Below, one piece after another: positions 60,156 to 64,000 of a stretch of 64,000 bases of DNA (position 1 is its first letter; every line of letters starts with the position of its first letter). The DNA comes from Fibrella arboris (GTDB lineage: Bacteria > Bacteroidota > Bacteroidia > Cytophagales > Spirosomataceae). A program made the translations under genes and the position numbers. The DNA lies in contig NZ_JBGGWE010000003.1 in NCBI RefSeq assembly GCF_041321095.1, forward strand, positions 310,001 to 374,000, given 5' to 3'. The notes beneath the pieces are model-generated. The model did not search any database. It had not been told where the DNA came from and saw only the letters and a list, made by a program, of their open reading frames with translations.

Positions 60156-60229
60156 TACAGCGCGAAACAACCACGCTCAACAACACAACTACAGGCTAAC
60201 AACCACCAACCATTTCATCAACGAACTCA

Positions 60230-61444
60230 ATGAACAACGACCAGAAGATCACGCGCCGCAGCCTGCTGGGCGGTGCGATGGCCGTGGCAATGGTACAAAC
60301 CTCCTTTGCCAAGGGGTTGCAGATCGGTGTTCCCGATGACCCGACGAAGCAGATGGGCGTTCCGCCGGGAAAAGTGGGAACACGGTCGACCTTCGAGAAA
60401 CTGGCGAAGGCACCGTCTGCTATTTCGTCGCGGTCGCCGTTGCAGGATGTCAAGGGCATGATCACCCCGTCGGACCTGCATTTCGAGCGGCATCACAACG
60501 GCGTACCGACCATCGACCCGGCCACTTACTCGTTGACGATTCACGGACTGGTCGACCGGCCAACCGTGTTTACGCTGGCCGATCTGAAACGGTTTCCGTC
60601 GGTGTCGCGCATCGCGTTTCTGGAATGTTCGGGCAACTTCCGGACGGGAAAAGAAACCATGACGCCACAGGATATTTGCGGCCTGACCAGCCAAAGCGAG
60701 TGGACCGGCGTTCGGTTGTCGACGTTGTTTCGGGAGGTGGGCGTTCGCGGGAAAGCCAGCTGGTTTCTGGCCGAAGGAGGCGATGCGGCCCTGATGACGC
60801 GAAGTATTCCCGTTCGTAAAGGTTGGGACGATGCCCTTATTGCCTACGCCCAAAACGGCGAGGCCATCCGTCCGGAACAGGGCTATCCGGTCAGGCTGTT
60901 TCTGCCGGGCTGGGAAGGGAATACCAGCGTGAAACGGCTCCGGCGAATCGAGTTGGGCGACGCGCCCTGGCACACCCGCGAAGAAACGTCAAAATATACC
61001 GAAGCGATTAAGGATAACAAGATCCGGCAGTTCAGTTTCGATATCGACGCCCGGAGCATCATCACGTTTCCAACGTACCCAGCCCAGATCGAGCGCGGCT
61101 GGATCGAGATTCGGGGGCTGGCCTGGAGCGGCCGCGGAAAGGTCCTTCGGGTCGAGGTGAGCACCGATGCGGGGAAGACGTGGCAGACGGCCGACTTACA
61201 AGATCCGGTTTTGGATAAAGCACACACCGTTTTTCGGCATCTTTGGCGGTGGAATGGCAACGAAACCCTGATCATGAGTCGGGTAACCGACGAAACGGGC
61301 TATACTCAGCCTACCTTTCGGCAACTTGTTGACGCACGAGGGCCTGATATGGGCGGTTATCACCTGAATCCGGTAACGGCCTGGCAACTGAAACCCGACG
61401 GGCGGGTATTGCACCAACCCGAAAACCTGAACGCGACCCGCTGA
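60230..61444 (+). CDS. soxC: SoxC-like sulfite/sulfur dehydrogenase, molybdopterin subunit
   Basis: 404 residues. Twin-arginine signal (KITRRSLLGGAM). The sulfite-oxidase-type molybdopterin domain has IDPATYSLTIHGLVDRP and FPSVSRIAFLECSGN with Cys133 as the Mo ligand, then EWTGVRLSTLFREVGV, EQGYPVRLFLPGWEGNTSVKRLRRIE and PWHTREETSKYT, and a C-terminal dimerisation domain (GLAWSGRGKVLRVEVSTDAGKTW). Strong match to SoxC. SoxXA, SoxYZ and SoxB are not in the window, so it may act on sulfite or another substrate. Confidence 0.92.
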   Translation: MNNDQKITRRSLLGGAMAVAMVQTSFAKGLQIGVPDDPTKQMGVPPGKVGTRSTFEKLAKAPSAISSRSPLQDVKGMITPSDLHFERHHNGVPTIDPATYSLTIHGLVDRPTVFTLADLKRFPSVSRIAFLECSGNFRTGKETMTPQDICGLTSQSEWTGVRLSTLFREVGVRGKASWFLAEGGDAALMTRSIPVRKGWDDALIAYAQNGEAIRPEQGYPVRLFLPGWEGNTSVKRLRRIELGDAPWHTREETSKYTEAIKDNKIRQFSFDIDARSIITFPTYPAQIERGWIEIRGLAWSGRGKVLRVEVSTDAGKTWQTADLQDPVLDKAHTVFRHLWRWNGNETLIMSRVTDETGYTQPTFRQLVDARGPDMGGYHLNPVTAWQLKPDGRVLHQPENLNATR

Positions 61445-61461
61445 CGGCAAGCGTAACCGAT

Positions 61462-62934
61462 ATGAATGCACCTGACAAACAATATGACGCCGTTGTTGTG
61501 GGGTCTGGCCCCAACGGACTGAGCGCGGCCATTGTGCTGGCGCGGGCCGGACTGTCGGTGGTGGTGCTCGAGGCCCGGTCTGTTATTGGCGGCGGCACCC
61601 GCTCGGCCGAGTTGACCCTGCCCGGCTTTATGCACGATATGGGATCGGCCATTCATCCGCTGGCGGCAGGCTCACCCTTATTCCAGAGTTTACCGCTGGC
61701 CGAACATGGCCTGGAATGGATCTACCCGCCCGTTGCCGCTGCCCACCCGCTCGACGGCGGGAAAGCCGCACTATTGACCGGCCCCGTTGCCGACACCGCC
61801 CGCACGCTGGGCGCCGATGAGGCAACGTACCTGAAGCTGATGGAGCCGATCGTTCAGCATTGGCCGACGCTGGCTGTCGACGTACTGGGGCCGTTACGCT
61901 TCCCGAAACACCCGATCGATCTGGCGATGTTTGGGCTTGATGCCTTACCACCGGCAACGTACCTGGCCAACCGCTTCAAAACTACCGAAGCGCGGGCGTT
62001 GCTGGCAGGCATGGCCGCTCACGCGATTCAGCCACTGACCAACCTGACCACCTCGGCCATTGCACTGGTGCTGATGGCGGCCGGTCATCAGCGGGGATGG
62101 CCTATGCCCAAAGGCGGTTCGCAGCAAATTGCCAACGCGCTGGCGTCGTATTTCCGGTCGCTGGGCGGCGAGATACAAACCGATCGAACCGTGCGCACGC
62201 TGGCCGATATTCCCAAAACGCGGGCGGCTGGTGGTCCGGTTGTGTTGTTCGATCTAACGCCAAAACAAATCCTGAGCATCGCCGGTGATCGTTTTTCGAC
62301 GCTGTACCGGAAACAACTGGAAAACTACCGCTACGGCCCCGGCATCTTCAAAGTCGACTGGGCGCTCGATGGCCCCATTCCGTTCACCAACGCCGATTGC
62401 CAGCGTGCTGGCACGATTCACCTTGGCGGTACGCTCGAAGAAATCGTGATGGCCGAACAGCAGACCTACGACGGCAAACATCCTGACCGGCCGTATGTAT
62501 TACTGGCTCAGCAAAGCCGCTTCGACGCCACTCGCGCCCCCGCCGGTAAACATACCGCCTGGGCCTACTGCCACGTACCCAACGGCTCGACCGTGGATAT
62601 GACCGCTCAGATTGAAGGGCAGGTAGAACGCTTCGCGCCCGGCTTCCGCCAGCTGATTCTGGCCCGCCACACCATGAACACAGCGCAGGTCGAGGCCTGG
62701 AACCCCAACTACGTAGGCGGCGATATCAACGGCGGCATCATCGACGCCCGTCAACTGTTCACCCGCCCCACGATCAGCCTGACGCCCTACCGGACCTCAG
62801 AGACAGGTATGTTCATCTGCTCGTCGGCCACGCCACCGGGCGGGGGCGTTCACGGCATGTGTGGCTACCACGCCGCCCGCGTCGTCCTGCGCGACAGGTT
62901 CGGCAAAGATGTTCCGATTAACCTGACATCGTAA
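61462..62934 (+). CDS. FAD-dependent oxidoreductase (phytoene desaturase/PYROXD2-like)
   Basis: 490 residues. The FAD dinucleotide fold is AVVVGSGPNGLSAAIVLARAGLSVVVLEAR (motif at 14-19), followed by GGGTRSAELTLPGFMHDMGSAIH, which is typical of the CrtI-like and PYROXD2 group. A C-terminal substrate domain has MFICSSATPPGGGVHGMCGYHAARVVL. The reaction is a desaturation, isomerisation or amine oxidation; the substrate is unknown. It is 17 bases after the soxC-like stop, so co-transcription is likely. It may be a passenger gene rather than part of the sulfur chemistry. Confidence 0.85.
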   Translation: MNAPDKQYDAVVVGSGPNGLSAAIVLARAGLSVVVLEARSVIGGGTRSAELTLPGFMHDMGSAIHPLAAGSPLFQSLPLAEHGLEWIYPPVAAAHPLDGGKAALLTGPVADTARTLGADEATYLKLMEPIVQHWPTLAVDVLGPLRFPKHPIDLAMFGLDALPPATYLANRFKTTEARALLAGMAAHAIQPLTNLTTSAIALVLMAAGHQRGWPMPKGGSQQIANALASYFRSLGGEIQTDRTVRTLADIPKTRAAGGPVVLFDLTPKQILSIAGDRFSTLYRKQLENYRYGPGIFKVDWALDGPIPFTNADCQRAGTIHLGGTLEEIVMAEQQTYDGKHPDRPYVLLAQQSRFDATRAPAGKHTAWAYCHVPNGSTVDMTAQIEGQVERFAPGFRQLILARHTMNTAQVEAWNPNYVGGDINGGIIDARQLFTRPTISLTPYRTSETGMFICSSATPPGGGVHGMCGYHAARVVLRDRFGKDVPINLTS

Positions 62935-62982
62935 TCCAGCGTTATGAACGGGCAGCGCCTTTTATCATCCCGTAGGGATTCA

Positions 62983-63121
62983 ACAGCGCAGCGTCGGTAG
63001 AAAACGGCATTGTTAGACTCATCCACAGCGTGCCGTAGGTACGCAACTTGCTCGGCTGTAGCGTACCTACGGCACGCTGAGAATCAGGATGGGGCTCTCT
63101 TTTCTACCGACGCTGCGCTGT
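62983..63121. repeat. Nested double hairpin between convergent genes
   Basis: Outer arms 62983-63004 and 63100-63121 match over 22 bases (ACAGCGCAGCGTCGGTAG...). Inside, 63026-63044 and 63061-63079 match over 19 bases (CAGCGTGCCGTAGGTACGC). The gap 62935-63214 between the FAD oxidoreductase and the Res-like gene contains little else, and both genes end toward it, so it is probably a bidirectional terminator. Confidence 0.85.
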
Positions 63122-63214
63122 TCAGCCCCTAACGGGGCCAAAGGCTCCGCTCAGTTAACAAAAATACCCGACAGGCTCAGGGTACGTAGCGCGACACTTT
63201 TCAGCGCAAAAACC

Positions 63215-64000
63215 CTACAACTGCTTCACCAACTCCTTTACTTCCGCCACCGTGTAGGTATCGGGCAGGCGGTGGGTGTCGAACACCATGAAATAATGGT
63301 ACTGCCGCCCGGCCTGTTCGGCCCATTTCTGGCCTAGCCGGTTCTTGGCGGCGCTATCTGAATTGTCGCGGTCGTCGCCTTTCGTTTCAAGCACGATCAG
63401 CGTTCCGTTTTCGGTGTACAGAATAAAATCGGGGTAATGGTTCGACCTGTAGCCGTTGATGGCGAAGCCTTTGGCCCGGCCCAGGTTCCGGTGCCAGAAC
63501 CGGACGTTGGGCAAGGCAGCCAGTTCGCCAATGACCCGTTCTTCAAAACCGTTCATGCTGCCTTCGCGCTCATAAAGCGACTTGCCCAACGATTTGCCCA
63601 GCAAACCGGGTACGATCGTTTTCTTGAAGGTGAACCCCTGCTCGACCGAAATTTTGCCCACCACCAGCAGTTTCCTGAACTGCTCTTCGGCATGCACATC
63701 GGCCAACGCGCGGATTTTCTTCTTGATCTTGTCGCGGTAGGTGTATTCGCGTGACAGCAGATCCTTGATCCGTTCGGCGTCGAAACTGCTGAAGATACGC
63801 TCCAGATACAGCTTGATCTGCTGGTCTGGGATCGGGTACATATTGCCCACCAACTGCATCATGCGGTGAGCCATGTCTTTCACCTGCCCGGCTTTGGGCT
63901 TGCTCAGGATGTAATCGACAAAAATCTCCTTGACCTGTATGTTGTCAATTTGCAGGAAAACCGGCCGGTACTGATCGCCCTGGGTACGTTCAATATCGAT
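63215..64000 (-). CDS. Type III restriction enzyme Res-like protein, C-terminal part
   Basis: The minus-strand frame is open from the stop at 63215 to the window edge (about 260 residues), so the gene continues outside; the ATG- or GTG-like positions inside are not real starts. The C-terminal endonuclease domain has the PD-(D/E)xK core: YPDFILYTENGTLIVLETKG followed by KNRLGQKWAEQAG. Further upstream, LSREYTYRDKIKKKIRALAD and the long helical part fit the region after the helicase domain of Res. A modification partner would be beyond the edge. Confidence 0.8.
   Translation of the reverse strand: MDIERTQGDQYRPVFLQIDNIQVKEIFVDYILSKPKAGQVKDMAHRMMQLVGNMYPIPDQQIKLYLERIFSSFDAERIKDLLSREYTYRDKIKKKIRALADVHAEEQFRKLLVVGKISVEQGFTFKKTIVPGLLGKSLGKSLYEREGSMNGFEERVIGELAALPNVRFWHRNLGRAKGFAINGYRSNHYPDFILYTENGTLIVLETKGDDRDNSDSAAKNRLGQKWAEQAGRQYHYFMVFDTHRLPDTYTVAEVKELVKQL

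Noticed and set aside
1..64000. tRNA, rRNA, riboswitch or integrase genes
   Set aside because: Read through the gaps on both strands by eye; no convincing tRNA cloverleaf, rRNA or known riboswitch core was found.

Overview
The window comes from a Bacteroidota chromosome, most likely order Cytophagales and close to Spirosoma (inference). The grounds are a SusC/SusD pair, an S46 dipeptidyl-peptidase, many exported proteins and lipoproteins, TAnnTTTG-type promoter elements without clear Shine-Dalgarno sites, DUF4783/DUF4286/YcxB-like families, and moderately high GC. I found no rRNA, tRNA, phage, integrase or CRISPR array. About 58 genes are supported, mostly single genes or short operons.

Layout. 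155-1856: two enzymes of a non-phosphorylated L-fucose/L-rhamnose-type lactone route. 1971-8311: a lipoprotein, OxyR, an exported protein, an OMPLA-like barrel, ferrochelatase, a Dabb protein and an S1/P1-type metalloenzyme. 8322-14811: exported sugar isomerase and oxidoreductase, RlmI, AI-2E transporter and sterol desaturase. 14948-18902: a minus-strand group of gpmI, LMW-PTP, an FtsB/DivIC-like gene and enolase. 19128-24734: Uma2, a RAYT transposase overlapping recG, DUF1338, HEPN/MNT and a cytochrome c. 24825-33566: isomerase, S46 and S41 peptidases, acetoacetyl-CoA synthetase and others. 33874-49336: SDR, phytase-like protein, IPT/TIG lipoprotein, vanadium haloperoxidase-like lipoprotein, esterase, CoaX, SPFH + Arc, MazG, MFS, a lone ACT domain and DUF1684. 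49373-62934: PhyH dioxygenase, then a co-directional run of SusC, SusD, exported cyanophycinase-like peptidase, two paralogous DoxX-like membrane proteins, SoxD-like cytochrome, SoxC-like molybdoenzyme and an FAD oxidoreductase. 63215 to the edge: the C-terminal part of a type III restriction Res-like protein.

Two things stand out beyond the genes. First, GGTACGT (extended form CAGGTACGTT) occurs about 76 times on the two strands by eye count, roughly tenfold over chance, in all reading frames and in gaps; it looks like a HIP1-like genome-wide oligomer. Second, nearly every gap holds an inverted repeat. Five share an apical CTTCTGTTGC/GCAACAGAAG. Several others start with GTAG, the usual head of REP elements moved by RAYT transposases. 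The RAYT gene itself carries an in-frame insertion of about 62 codons bounded by two inverted GTAG-headed REP-like elements. There is also a perfect 74-bp palindrome with no spacer at 39611-39684.

The 50583-62934 run is the best candidate for an undescribed system: outer-membrane uptake (SusCD), peptide or cyanophycin cleavage, and SoxCD-like electron-transfer chemistry without soxXAYZB nearby.
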